Assembly: GCA_024663395.1 (NCBI GenBank)
Contig: JANFAH010000064.1
Coordinates: 237,909 to 301,908 of the forward strand
Reading direction: 5' to 3'
Source of the DNA: Pisolithus tinctorius
Taxonomy: Eukaryota; Basidiomycota; Agaricomycetes; Boletales; Pisolithaceae
Length of the DNA stretch: 64,000 bases
The notes below the pieces were generated by a model. It worked only from the letters and a program-made list of their open reading frames with translations. It was not told where the DNA came from and did no database searches. A program made the position numbers and the translations under genes. Shown piece after piece: positions 22,501-35,000 of this stretch; the stretch's first letter is position 1, and each line of letters begins with the position of its first letter.

Positions 22501-22680
22501 CTATAAGTTTTGTGACCTTTGACAAGTCCACCATGCGGCACACGAGCTGGATGTATTTTTAAAGATGCACCCGAGGACGGAGCTCCAAACACTCACTTCT
22601 ACACCCCGCTGCCGAGGCGCCTCCTCACACCACTCCGCGAAGTCTACCGGACATTCGGTCATGAGTCGATCTAAGAGGTC
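19545..22680 (+). repeat. Tandem duplication, unit 2
   Basis: Holds NYN gene 2 and continues into the intact YebC gene. The homology to unit 1 stops inside the YebC exon at about 22660-22680, which marks the duplication junction. Confidence 0.8.
19809..22242 (+). CDS. NYN-domain putative ribonuclease with LOTUS-like repeats, copy 2
   Basis: Encodes 773 aa. The NYN domain (residues about 1-150) is nearly identical to copy 1 and keeps the same acidic residues (FWDFENC, VDMFAFA, AADRDYAYA). The linker is shorter and diverged. Only two LOTUS-like units are present, near residues 575-655 and 685-760 (GLVVLGGAEGDAWVALHPDW; FKQYIALAVEVGVVL). The second unit has lost part of the GG-aromatic turn (DDADSHDWIHLHP). 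Exons: 19809-19848, 19908-20135, 20189-22242; introns sit at exactly the positions seen in copy 1. It converges with the YebC gene, 64 bases away. Role inferred as RNA turnover or silencing; not demonstrable here. Confidence 0.85.
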
Positions 22681-23530
22681 TTCCATGTCGTCTCCGATTT
22701 GCACCTTGATGTAGCCCCTTTGTTGAAACAAGAACTTCACAGGTGCCGGGCGAGCTCTTAGGATGAAGTCAGCCAGGGATGATTAGTGGCCATTCGCGTC
22801 AAGCTAGTCGCACCCATGGTGATGCAAAATCTCTCTTAACTTCCCCACCGTACGATTAATATTATCGGACCGGCATTCTCTTTCCGGTCGCTCAGTCAGC
22901 TATGATATCCGACAGAAAAAGAGAGACTCGTGCTCACATAATAAGACCGGTGGTAGCATTCATCATCGCTTCGAAGGTTAGCATTTGACCGTGACCTTTT
23001 GTGCGTTCTGCCTGTATTACTTAGCTCCTCAGCCATGGTCGGCAAGGATCACTCACTCTGGCAATGGCATTCTCTATGTTTTCCTTGGGAACTCCTGCCT
23101 CCTTGGCTCTGCGTATTGCCGTAGCCAACATGGAATTTTCTTCCGGCCTCATAGAGCCACCGACTATAAAAATGTTGATCAGTCCTACGGCTCCGGTTGT
23201 CAATCACGGGATCACAGACTCTTGGCCGCGGTTATAATTTCCTGTCAGGTTCAACCTCAAAGTTAGTCGGGGGAGACTCTGAGAAGTGACGACAAAGAAC
23301 GACGTACCATCGCAGCCTTCCCGTACATCTTAGACTTCTTCGCATCTTCTAGTCCTTTGCGCTGTTTGATTTTTGACCACTGGGAGTCGGTCGCACTTCG
23401 AAAGCAGATTCAATTATTGATAGGAAAACTTGCGTACCTTGTTATGACCTGCAAAACACCCAGGTGTCCGGGTGAACGTCCGTATAGATAACAGGTTGGG
23501 TTTTTTCGGCAGGAAGCCAGAGTGTAGCAT
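22307..23530 (-). CDS. YebC/TACO1 family mitochondrial translation factor
   Basis: Encodes 277 aa. The first 27 residues (MLHSGFLPKKPNLLSIRTFT...) form a basic, hydroxyl-rich mitochondrial leader ending just before the YebC core GHNKWSKIKQRKGLEDAKKS. Later blocks: AKEAGVPKENIENAIAR, GHGQMLTFEAM, NRTVGKLREILHHHG, and RVDSLVEDLQENDDIERVF at the end. In animals TACO1 promotes translation of mitochondrial COX1; recent work on YebC proteins links them to ribosome stalling. Exons (minus): 23530-23438, 23379-23308, 23241-23220 (22 nt), 23163-23057, 23011-22938, 22879-22814, 22756-22597, 22546-22307. All phases agree. Its 3' end is the source of the broken copy at 19130-19480. Confidence 0.92.
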
Positions 23531-23779
23531 TACACTTTACACTCACACCAAGTCAACTTGGTTACTATCGCGGAGCGGAAAACGGAGACCAATTTGGAGT
23601 GCCGATTCTATTGGCAGGGTATCACTAGCTACCGTATTGACATTGCGACCCGGGGTAGATACCGGTCCCACATTGTGTGCACCAGTTGTTACATCGCGAA
23701 CTATATACACTTCGTAGTAATGGTGATGGCACTTAACGCGCTCGACCTTAAACTTTGTTGTTACAGCTACGAGCAAAGA

Positions 23780-26530
23780 TTATATATATGATGTGTCTCC
23801 AACAGTTTTCACGGTTGTTTCCGCGCGTGAGAGAGGTATTCCCGGCGCGCCTGCCGCGCGGACTGCACTCGCGAGATCGAGGTGGAAGAAAGGTGTGTCG
23901 AGGGGGACCAACGGCGCAGTGTTGCTTGGGTTGCCTCCTGATACTGGCAGTTCCATGATCTCTGGTGCCTCGATGTCACTCGTCGGGATCTCATTATCTT
24001 TTCCCCAATCTCCCCTGAGGGGGCCACGGTAAGGTACCACAGGAGCAATTTCTGGAGGAATGTCGGATGCAGGGGTGCCCGTGCCAAACCCGCCAGCAAT
24101 TAGTGCCCGACGGGACCACGGAGAGAGAACGGAAGCAAAGTGAAACTAGAACGCGCAATGAGTCGACTTGAGCGAAACCCTTGATAGGACCACACTGACC
24201 TCGACAGGATGGTTAACCCATCTCTGCACTTCATTCCGAGTGTCAATCAGCGCTTGTACAGCGGTGGTGTCGATGTGAGACCTGCGGTGTTGTTCCTTAG
24301 CTCTACCTGAACTGCAGTGGGTGTTTGGTGACTTACACTACGGAGAAATCTAGGACTATCGCATGGAGATCCGGCTTTGCGTCGTTGGCAGCCTTGGCGG
24401 CAGCAAGGTCTCCATGAAGCGGACCAGGATCGTTCCAAGGACGGTCGCGTAGTTTGATCTTGCCCACGTCTATGCCCCGTCGTATGTGCTCCTTCACATA
24501 ATCGACAATAGCACTGTTGACAATTGAGCAGTTAGGGTAAAGATAGCTTTCCTCCAGGCGATAGATGATGACACCAGGCGAAGGCGGCTCAATCTTGATA
24601 TCGGAGTTGGTCACACCATCGGCGCGAAGAGGAAGGAACACCTCGCGACTTTTTTCTGGGTCCCGCGGGTCTGACACCTTGACTTTTCCGAGGAAAGAGC
24701 CGCGCGGATGCGCAATGCGGAGGAGCAGGAAAGCGAGGGACGCGCATATCGAGGTATAAATGCCGTTCTCGATTGTGGAGAAGACGGTCACCAGGACCGC
24801 GGCAGTCCAAATAAAGAATTCTATTGGTGAAATCCGCCAGAACGTGTACACCTGCGATGGTGCTGCGACCAGGTCCGCGACGGCATGGATGATGACCGCC
24901 GAAAGGCCGGCACTGGGAATCCAGTAGAACGCCGGGGTAAGGCCGTAGAGCGCAACAATAACCACGACCGCAGTGAATATTCCAGCGATAGGGGTGCGGA
25001 CGCCGGACTTGGACTTCAACGCAGAACGTGAAAACGATCCCGTGGCGGGGTAGGCGTGGAAAACACTGCCGACTGTGTTCGTTACTCCAATGGCAATCAG
25101 CTCTTGGTTAGGATTAATCTTGTAGCCGTTCATTCGACCAAAAGCTAGGAGGGTGTTAGTATACAGATAAACAAGAATTAAAAACGATGCTTTCCCACAT
25201 TTCGAAATAGCGATATGCTCCAAGAGCAGGATGATGGTAGCGACGGGCAGCTGGGGAGCAAGAGCCTTCAGAAGCTCCGTGTCGATGACTGGAGGGCCGA
25301 CATCCTGAAACCCTCGGGGGACGTTTTGAAGGATCTTGATTGGATATTTTCCAGATTTAGACTTGTGGTCTCTACAGTACAGCCATGCAGCAATGGTCAA
25401 CACGATGATAATGAAGGCGTTCCTGGAAACGGAGACGAAAAACATTGCACGGCCTGCCGAAGGTAATCTGAACGTCGTGATAAGAGGATACTGCGATTAC
25501 ACCTACGGCTCCTTGGATAACGATCCGAGATTCTATTGCAAGCTATGCGAATGATGTAGAGCGCAGCGAGCCCTGGCAGTCCCCACGCAGCATCAAGAGT
25601 GGTTCCAGGTAAGCCTTTGAGAGTGTTGATGATAACCTCATACGTAGCGGCCCTGGTACTGTTGTAAACGTCAGCGTAGATCACCAGAACACGAGGAACA
25701 TCCAACCCACTTGAACCCGGTAATTCCCATCAATCCTGGGACTTGACCAGCAACTATGTTGATAGCTGAACCGGTCATGAAACCGCTCACAGCGGGTAAT
25801 GGAATAAATTCTACGATCCATCCTAATCTCAACAAGCCGATGCCCAGAACAATGAAACCACATATGAACGCCACCGTCGTCGCAATCTGTGGGCCGCTCC
25901 ATTCGTTGGGATGCTTTGAGTCGACGGCTGCAATGATTTGCGCCACAGTCAAAGACATAACTGCGACGGGGCCGATAGAAACATCTTTGGACGTGGCGAA
26001 GAACTAGGGGAATGGTTATTTTGGACCATGGGGTTAGCTCAAGGACTCACGCAGTAAACGAGGACTCCGACGAAAGAGGAGTACAGGCCGTACTGAGGGG
26101 GGAGCGTAGCAATCTGTCGAGAGATGTCTTTTATGTGATCGTTCGAGCCTAGAAACCCGGTGGATATCTTACCTGGGCGTAAGACATGCTCTGAGGCACC
26201 AGGACCAATCCGACGGTGAGACCAGCAATAAGGTCACCAGTTAACCAGCCAGTGTCTGAGAACGGTGAGGGGATATATATGAGATGGTAAGGAGGCCGCC
26301 TTACTGTAGCGAGTGATCCACCCAAGGATTGGGAAAAGGCTGGTAAGATAGTCAATTACCTGGCCATCTGTAAGTGACTCAAAGAGGGGGAGGACAGTGC
26401 AGTAACCACCCACAGCGCGTTTTGGATCTGTCGCCCGGGCCTTGATGTAGTTGGCGGTTGTAATGACTGGGGCCTCATCTTCAGGGCGCCCGACGATTTT
26501 TCCGGCGATGTGCTTTATTGTGGAAGCCAT
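23780..26530 (-). CDS. SulP-family sulfate permease
   Basis: Encodes 775 aa with the SulP layout: N-terminal cytosolic part, many membrane segments, and a C-terminal STAS domain (LHAIVLDFSVVSHIDTTAVQ). Diagnostic blocks are TGDLIAGLTVGLVLVPQSMS, YGLYSSFVGVLVYCFFATSK, GPVAVMSLTVAQII, LLEHIAISKSFGRMNGYKIN and NQELIAIGVTNTVGS. It should import sulfate at the plasma membrane. Exons (minus): 26530-26305, 26255-26173, 26113-26051, 26003-25711, 25658-25507, 25453-25199, 25144-24337, 24281-24200, 24145-23780. The intron at 25145-25198 is 54 nt and stop-free; it must be removed to restore the conserved AISKSFGR. A Met30-like regulator of sulfur assimilation lies 32 kb away in the same window. Confidence 0.95.
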
Positions 26531-28174
26531 GCGAGGAACAAGTTAGGGGAGGGGCGGAGGCTGGGTTGGGTGTCTGTCAGTCATGAAAAATATTCTAAAG
26601 ACAAAGTGACCAGAGGGGTACGAGACTCCCAATGACGAAAGGGCGAGTTGAAGGAGTGCATACACACCTCTCTGAATGGCCGGTGATTAGTGACCGTACT
26701 GCCAACGATAAATCGGGCTGATTCCTGTAAATAAAATTGATCAGCCGTCTGCAAGGCCCAGAGGGGTCAAGCTACTGGCTGTGTGTGGTGCCAGCCTATT
26801 TTATACCAGTCACCAAGTGCACAGAGTACTCATCGTACTGTGGCGAATGTCGACTAAGCACGCCATTCGCCACGGGAGTGACGCGTCTCACTAAGTCAGT
26901 AACTGACATTCGCTGAGCTTGGTAATTCTGTCATCAATACATGTTTGCTCAGGGCTGCCATCATTATTTCTATCCTGGTAGTCTATATGGGTATTCCAGC
27001 CCTTAAAGCTTCCCCGTAATACACGGTATTTCTCCGCTCAAGTTTGCAAATAAAATAATGAAGAACTCTAGCACTGCCGCACGGTTACAAGGACTAAAAC
27101 GCTCACAGATGCATGATAAGCAGTTGGAATTTTCAGCGGACCAGGAGAAACTCGAGTTTAGCGTCTCGACGCATACCAGACGCCCCACGGATCGAGGCAC
27201 GCACACGTAGCCACGCAAAGTCCTGATTGTTGTCCATTTTGGCTACGAGAGACACCGCTCTCTCCTTATTGACAGAACGGGTCAACGGGAACGGACCACA
27301 GTTCGTCGTAGTTCGGAAGTATTCACTTGCACCGCATTGGGCACAAGGCACATCGGTACAGAACGCGAACGCATACCAGGGCTCTAGCCTGCTCTAAACG
27401 AGCTGTGTATACGGGCGTGTCACGTACTTGACAGTCATGAGGTTATCGTTTCGTCGCCTGAACGCAAGACGTCGAAAGTCGCGCAAAACGCGTTTGAGAT
27501 TGCGACAACTGTCATGCCTATGGTTTCTTCAGGAGCTAGGTGGATCAGTTCTGTCAAACGATGGCATATGCAGGCGACAAACTAACCTAGGCTATCGGAC
27601 GGACCCTTGGCGGTAGTCAGGCGGAACCGCCCGTATGGCTGAGGAGCACAGGATTGTCACGGGTGAGAACAGATAATTTCCAAAGAAATGATATCCCTTG
27701 GGGGGAAGAGGGGGTAAGTGACGAAAGTATGAGACATTCTTTGACGCTCGCAACGCAATCCCTGATGCTTCGAACCGTTCCGCTGTTCATCTCGTAACCG
27801 TTCGGAAGCGTGCGTATCGATTCGGAACAAAGAGCACTTTGGCAGTAGCGCCTGTTTGACTGTTTAAACTCATAAGATCAGTTGGTGCCACTTCGCAGTG
27901 TTGAAAAGTCGTCCCTACCGTGCTGCGTGCCCGAGTGCAGAGTGGTACATACCAATACACTGTCACTGTGGCCCTGCAAGCTTGGGCCGAATCAAGAATG
28001 TCCAAGATAGGAAGTCAGCCACCACCGCACCCCGCACAAAGACAGTCACGTTTGAATTTGTTCGACCAGAGCGCAGAGCGCCTACCATAATACCCTCAAA
28101 CCGGCCAGTCGCATAGTATTTTTTTTAACGATTTCTTTCTTTTCTTTGTCTTTGTTCCTTTTTCATTACGACTA
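26531..28174. other. Intergenic, divergent promoters of sulfate permease and STRAP
   Basis: 1.6 kb with only short incoherent frames. It must contain the sulfate permease promoter (left end) and the STRAP promoter (right end, with T-rich stretches at about 28120-28160). No repeat or RNA gene recognised. Confidence 0.5.
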
Positions 28175-29353
28175 ATGACTTCTCAGCCAAAGGCTGTCCC
28201 ACTCGTTGCTCCGGGCCATACCCGCCCAGTGACCCATCTCTCGTTTTCTCCACTCCAGGACGATGGCACCTACTTGCTGGTATCCAGTTGCAAGGATGGA
28301 AATCCCATGCTCAGAGAGTGGACCGGTGATTGGATCGGCACCTTCTTGGGTCACAAAGGTGCCGTGTGGAGCACCAAGCTTTCCCCTGACACGTCCAGGG
28401 CTGTATCGGGCAGCGCTGACTTCACTGCGTAAGTAGTAGACATATCTGTAAGCTCTCTCGATGTGCTTAAAATCTTGTTTAACAGAAAAGTCTGGGATAC
28501 ATATTCTGGAGAGGCACTCTGCTCTTTTCCTCATAACCACATCGTTCGGACCGTAGCAATATCTCCGGCATTGTCGCATATAGTTACTGGTGGCCAGGAA
28601 AAGATAGTGCGCATTTTCAACCTTGGTAGACCCGACGCAGATCCCGACCTCCTCTGCGACACCGGGACGACGGCCCATAACGGGACAGTGAAGAGTGTAG
28701 TTTGGATCGGAGACCACACACCGGCATCCGCAGGTGAAGATGGTGTGCTAAAGTATGCGTCCTACACGAACCAAACGATTTGCATCTCAGTGACTACAAT
28801 ACAGGTGGTGGGACATACGGACCCGAAAGCAAGTTGCGTCTCTGAGTTTTCCGGGTCCCATTACTTCGATGGAATATTCCGCTCCGACCAGTCGATTGGT
28901 CGTTACCTCTGGAAAATCTGTGGCTTTTATACCCGCCCTGCCTACCGCGGCGCCGACTCACAGCTTGACACTATCATACCAGCCATCTTCTGCTTCTCTT
29001 CATCCCATTCGGCAAGACCGGTTCGTCACGGGTAGCATGAATGATGAATGGGTTAGGATACACAGTATAGACGGGGAAGAGAGGGATGTTCTCAAGGGAC
29101 ACCACGGTCCCGTCCATTGTGTAGAGTTCAGCCCAGATGGAGAGATTTATGCTAGTGGCAGCGGTACGTCCTACGGCCCATTGTGAGGTATGCATCTGAC
29201 TGACATAATACCGCTGTGACTTGTAGAGGATGGTGAGTTACGCTACCAGAGTCTCCTCGATTTCATTGACTGGGTACAGGTACCATCCGTTTATGGCAAA
29301 CGACCCCTGGCAAGACGTACGGTTTGTGGCAAGGGACGGCGAGTGGCAGTTAG
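28175..29353 (+). CDS. STRAP/Unrip-like WD40 protein
   Basis: Encodes 319 aa forming a seven-bladed WD40 protein closest to STRAP (serine/threonine kinase receptor-associated protein, Unrip). Animal STRAP binds the SMN complex and RNA-binding partners. Visible blades include WDTYSGEALCSFPHNHIVRT, IVTGGQEKIVRIFNLGRPDA, TVKSVVWIGDHTPASAGEDG, KWWDIRTRKQVASLSFPGPI and VHCVEFSPDGEIYASGSEDG. Exons: 28175-28428, 28486-28752, 28805-29163, 29227-29232, 29280-29353. Exon 4 is only six bases, and it is needed to make the conserved SGSEDGTIRLWQT. The stop follows WQGTASGS. Confidence 0.92.
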
Positions 29354-29536
29354 GTGTACAAAGGGAGGGAAAATGTGGATATGATTGTGCCGATCCACTT
29401 TGTATATGCTTTTCTATTCAACGGTACCTTTGTGTGATCAGTACTAGCCAAAAACGTATGACTTGCTGGGTCAGACGGCCGCATTGCGTCATAGCCCGCT
29501 TGCCCCAGCGGGCGTCTTCACTTTTTGCGTTCGACG

Positions 29537-30427
29537 ATGACTGGCCCGCAAAGGCATCGCCCGTCCTCTTCGCCACCGCCGACCATCACCTACCATCGTT
29601 CGTCGACGTTGCTACCCATCCCAGCCCCACAAATTGCACAGGCTGCTGTGGGAGGCGCCCATTATTCTACCATGTATACGTCACATCATACTCGCAGACG
29701 TAGTTCGGGCAGCGACGGACTGCACAGGACATCGCAATCTGCGGGAGATGCGGAGGAAAGTGACAGGCGGAGGATCGTGGATGACCTCAACGAACTCTTT
29801 TGCTGTAGGCCCAGCATAGACATTTTCAAGCGGACATGGCGACACGATGCGATTTTTGAGGCGTGTATATGCTACTTTCTGTTTGAGAACGATGCTTGAT
29901 CGTCGCATACATATGTAGGACCCCTGGGTAAAGTGCGAGGGTTATAATGAATATGGTCCTCAGGTTAGCAAGTGCACCGTGCGTTCCGATAATCGACTGC
30001 TCATTTGGCTTAGTTTTTTGCCATGGTATATGTCGGACAGCACGGTTAGCCTGTTAGGCAACGAGACTAATGAGACTTATTCTCAGCCCAAACTCTTTCA
30101 AGCCAAGATATTATCTAGCCGAATCATGTTATCTACTCAGTCACCGAACCGCCTGATATATTCCAAGTCTCAAGAATATACCCTGCGTTTCTTGGGAAAG
30201 AAGAAGGTACGTAGGGATCCTGACGAACCAAACTGACGATCACGGTCCGATAGAGAGTTGATTCCGTTGTTGTTGTCGATTTGGACGAAAACGACAAGAT
30301 CATGCGGGTGGAAGACAAGTGGGGGGGTGCGGAACAGCCGACACACTATGGCACGTTGCATCTTCGCCGGGCAAGTGCAGTAATTATATCGTGGTTGATC
30401 AGAGTACCGAGGTGGCAGTCGGATTAG
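29537..30427 (+). CDS. NTF2/SnoaL-like small fungal protein
   Basis: Encodes about 224 aa. After a Ser/Pro/His-rich N-terminus (about 85 residues, likely disordered) comes a domain resembling fungal NTF2/SnoaL-like proteins of unknown function: VDDLNELFCCRPSIDIFKRT, WVKCEGYNEYGPQFFAM, SQEYTLRFLGKKK, VVVVDLDENDKIMRVEDKWG. Exons: 29537-29860, 29919-29963, 30014-30025 (12 nt), 30087-30206, 30254-30427. The first intron needs a GC donor (GAG|GCGTGT); no nearby GT keeps frame. No catalytic residues can be assigned. The start could be a later Met. Confidence 0.75.
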
Positions 30428-30629
30428 CGGGGTTGATGTATTTGTGGTCATATGAATAAATAGCGGAGGCTTCCTTTCTTTATCGATACGGGGTCAGCTG
30501 GACAAAGTTTATGGACTCCGCTATCTGTGTAGGAGATATAAACAACCCTCGCATACTATCTCCTGTCTGCAGGCTCGATTAATATCCTCACCCATCTCCC
30601 GTTTACAGGCTTGAACTCACCAACTTACC

Positions 30630-31812
30630 ATGGCATCCGAAGTCCGTCAGTGAGTAGAGCAAGGCACCCACGGGAACACCGTTGCTAATCCATCACTCAA
30701 GGAGAGCAAAGACGCAATCCGCGTCTCCCCTTGGTCCATTAGGCATCGAAGCTGCTCTTGAGGCGCAAGCCGACCCTTCTATCCAACCGCATCCAAAGAT
30801 ATTTGACGAGTTCGCCTTGACTGATCGAGTGGCACTTGTGTCTGGAGGCAATCGGGGGCTCGGACTCGAGATGGCGATCGCACTGGCCGAGGCAGGCGCA
30901 AGAGCTGTTTATTGCTTTGATCTTCCCGAGAAACCTTCGGAGGAGTTTGTTGCTTCTCAAGAGTATGTCAGCAAGCTTGGGAATAACTCGAGGCTCGAGT
31001 ACTTCGCCGCGGACGTGCGTGACCAACAGTTGCTATGGAAGAAAGCAGAGGAAATAGGCGATAAGGAGCAAAGGTTGGATATTTGTGTCGCTGCTGCCGG
31101 TATCCTTAAGCCCCACATGGACTGCTTGGAATATCCCGCAGACGTGTTCAGAGAGGTAATACATGCCACGGGAACGAGAGCGCCGTTCGTTTAATGGTGA
31201 CGTTTTGGTCTAGGTCGTGGAAGTGAACACAACTGGCGTTCTGTTTACGGCACAGGCTGCTGGACGGCAAATGGCACGCTTTGGCCGTGGGGGCAGTATC
31301 ATCTTGATCGCCTCGATGTCAGGGAGTATTACCAACAGGGTAAGCTTGACCTGACGTGGTGTAGTACGATATAACGAACGTGCTGCAGGACCACGCATGG
31401 GTGTCATACAATTCGTCCAAGTCTGCGGTGTTGCAGATGGCACGCAGCATGGCATGTGAGCTCGGAGAGAAGAAGATTCGTGTGAATACGTTGTCCCCGG
31501 GCCATATATACACCAAGTACGTATGGTTCTTATGTTCATGGCAGGCGCGTGTCTGATCGGATGAGCGGGCCAGGATGACTGCAGCATACCTCGACAACCA
31601 GCCTCACTTGCTGGACAAGTGGTCGAGCATGAACCCGCTTGGACGACTTGGAAGGCCTGATGAGCTTCGCGGTGTCGTCGCCTGGCTTGCCTCTGACGCG
31701 TCTACTTTCTGCACTGGAAGCGAGTGAGTGTTTTACCGTCCTCACAGGCACTCACTAACCAACTCATGCACGTCTCAGCATCATTGTCAGCGGAGGACAT
31801 CACTCGTGGTAG
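30630..31812 (+). CDS. Short-chain dehydrogenase/reductase (classical SDR)
   Basis: Encodes 303 aa. The cofactor loop is [20 protein letters not shown] (TGxxxGxG type, first residue Ser). Also present: AAAGILKPH (NNAG variant), ILIASMSG with the catalytic Ser, [16 protein letters not shown] with the Tyr-xxx-Lys pair, and [15 protein letters not shown]. The C-terminus [10 protein letters not shown] is typical of fungal mannitol/sorbose/arabinitol dehydrogenase-like SDRs, so a polyol or sugar substrate is likely but unproven. Exons: 30630-30649, 30702-31155, 31214-31339, 31389-31516, 31574-31723, 31779-31812. Confidence 0.92.
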
Positions 31813-32078
31813 TACACAAATATAAATATTGATTTTGTCAAAGGAAATAATAATAATTCATGATTTTCCCTTTTTTGGGGATGCACGATCTCGATCGGCG
31901 CAGTGACTGCGGATTCTGGAAATGCGCAGTGGGCCTCCCAACAGCGGATTCAAGCCAGCACTCGACCAGCTCTGCGCGCAGCAGAAGGCGCTCCTTTTCT
32001 ACCGCCTTTCCCTTCCACTTTCATCGTCCACACACGGCTGTTCCTCGTCGCTGCCATCGCTTGGCACCGTGACCAGCC

Positions 32079-35000
32079 ATGGACACACCAGGTTCTGACC
32101 TCCCAAAACCTCCCAGGCGAAGAGATCCTGCTCAGCCAACTGATATCGCTGAGAGAGTCATCGCTCTCCAGAGACGAAATGCAGCGTACGCTTCCATCCC
32201 CTTCTTCGGCCTATTTTTCCTGACCCTCTCTCTCTCTCTCTGACAGTGCATCCCGCGCCCGAGAGCGGACAGAGCGCCCCCTGCACTCGTCTTCTGCATC
32301 TCGCACCACTTCTCAGCAACCTACTGCCTCTACTTCTCGACCCACCCCCCAGCAGCCCAACATCTCCCCTCGTGTATCTGCGGCAAACGCATCCCCACGG
32401 AAACCCCAAGCCTCATCCAACGCCATTCTCGTCCGTCCAGAAGCTGATCCGGACGACTTCTGCCGTCGCCTCCATATATCTAGCTCTCCGCGCACCCAAC
32501 ACCAGTCGAGGCAGCCGCAGGCGGGAAAACTCTACAATCCTGACGCCGATCCCATACCCATTCGTCGTGCAGCGGATCCAGAGGCTATCCCTGACGCAAG
32601 CAGCTCCTTCCCTCCTCGCAATGCTCCAACTCCGGCTCCTCACCGTGATCCACCCTCTCACCAACGTCTTTTCGACCACAGAAAGGATGATCCTGTGCGT
32701 TTCTCCGTCCTCGCGAGACCGTCAAGCGGAAAGTCGGCGGTATCCAAACCTTCTGGCGATCTCGTCTCGGCCTCTTCAACGTCCTCCTATGCTCCATCGA
32801 TGACCTCATCAAGTTTCACCCTTTCGTCCGGCACAACAGACAATTCGTCTGCATCCTCCGCCCTGTTTGAAGGCAGGCCTCCGCGCGAAGATCCAGGTAA
32901 CAACGCTTTTGCAATCCAGCTGAAGAAGCTTTACCGTACGATCTCGACGCTCGAGTCTAAAATCCTCAACGAGGATTCGGACGAGAACGTGGACGAGGGT
33001 CGCATTCTCTTACAAGGCCGCGGGCGCGAGGTGACGGAAGAAGAGCTCGAACAACAAAAGTGGCTGAGAGTGATAGCCGACCATAAACGGTAAGCCACTT
33101 GCCCGCCGATCCCCTGTTTTGATGCTCATGACGGATTTGGGAATCACGCAACCAGACTCGCAGACATGATGCACAATCTGATGCAGATCTCTCTCTCGCC
33201 AAGCGTGCCCGCGTCCTTGCGCGTCATCCCCACAAAGTACAATATCATCATCCGCCTGTGGACACACGGCTTCCACAAACTCCTCGAGGCCCTCCGTCGT
33301 GCATCCTGCAACTCACCCCTCGCTCTGGAGCACCTGCAAGATTTCATCTATTTCGCATACACATTCTACACCGGACTACTTGAGGAGCCGACGCTACGGA
33401 CTTTCCGTGCGGGGTGGCTCGAAGCCCTCGGAGACCTCGCCCGCTATCGCATGGCGGTCGCAGCCATGGTCACCAGTAATCACCTCTCAGGCGCTGCTCT
33501 GACCACTGATGCTGTCTCCAAGGCAGCGGAAGCCACCAGCGAGGAGACGAGTAGTAAGAAGTCCAAGTCACAAATCAGCGTCAAATCATCGTCGGATAGA
33601 CCGGCTGCACGCATTGACGACTCCCCAACCCCCAGTGTCGGTATCGCCGCAGCGCGCATGATGGAGGTCGGACCCGAAAAGGAACGATGGAGATGTATTG
33701 CGAAGGAGTGGTATTTCCAAGGACTCGCTGAGACTCCTGGAACCGGCAAACTACATCATCATCTAGGACTGCTCAGCCGGGAAGCCGACTGCGAAGAACT
33801 GCGGGCCGTCTATCACTTTGTCAGGAGGTGTGTCTGTGATCCTTGCCTGCTGTCAATTTCTTAACTCTTTTTTTAAAAATTTAAAAAAAAAAATAGTATG
33901 ACCACTCTCCACCCATTCCCGACGTCTCGTGAATCTGTCCTCCCCATCTGGTCGCCGACAGCACAGGCACGGCGTTCTCAACCTGACGCATCTGCATCCG
34001 AATTATTTGTCCTTCTCCACGGCATGCTCTTCACTAACATCCAGCTCGACGATTTCGCCTCTACACTTGCACGCTTCCTTGAACGTCTTGAAATTGAAGG
34101 CGCAGAAGAACGCGAGTGGATCATGATGGCCGTTATAAACATCACGGCGATCATGGAGTATGGTCGACAGGGTGGTATTTTAAGAAAGATTGGTGGGATT
34201 GGTGCCAGTCGCGAAGGTGCTGGAGTTACTCCTGTTCGTATGGTTGCGAAGCGCATCCCCACCGCCCATCACGAAAATGATCGCGAAGACCGGTCGATGG
34301 ACATAGATGACGAAAGTCCGGTGATGGCTACTGGGCAAGCGGTACTCTCCCCCGCACTGCCGGATGCAGATTCAGCCCCTGAACTTCCGCCCATGTTCAA
34401 GTTTGCAACGCAACTTACTTTTTCAACGCTTTCCTTTGTTCTTCACCATCCGACTCGCAAGGCGTCTCAATTCTCGAGGTTGAGCCTCAATCCATATCTT
34501 ACCATCATGGTGACCTTCCTCGCAACCGTGTTCAAGCATACTCCAACGCTGTCCGTACTCGAAAGGTCCATGCCATGGGAAGATCTCGCACGATTTTTCT
34601 CTAACATTCCTAAGAGGGTTTTGGTAGCGCAAGGCCTCTTAGTCCCAGTACCTGGGGGCGAGAGATGGTCGATGTTGACGAGCGGCTGTGCACCACCGCT
34701 TCCCGAGGATTGGTGCATGAGAGGTATGGAATGGGTCGGTCGGAAGGTGTTCGAGCGTGGGTATTGGAAGAGCGGAGAGGATCGCCGTGCCGAGATGGAG
34801 GTGCTGGACCTCGAGGAGAGTGTTCAGCTCACTGACGGTATCATCGAGGATGAAGATGAAGATGAAGGCGGACAAGGGGAGGGACAAAGTGTGACGGCAA
34901 AACGTTGGACCAGAATGACACGTTGTGCTGTTGCTCTCGCTAACGTCGTCGACGGCTTTTCGCGGAGAGAAGGAACGCGACATTGGGTAGTCGAGGGGGC

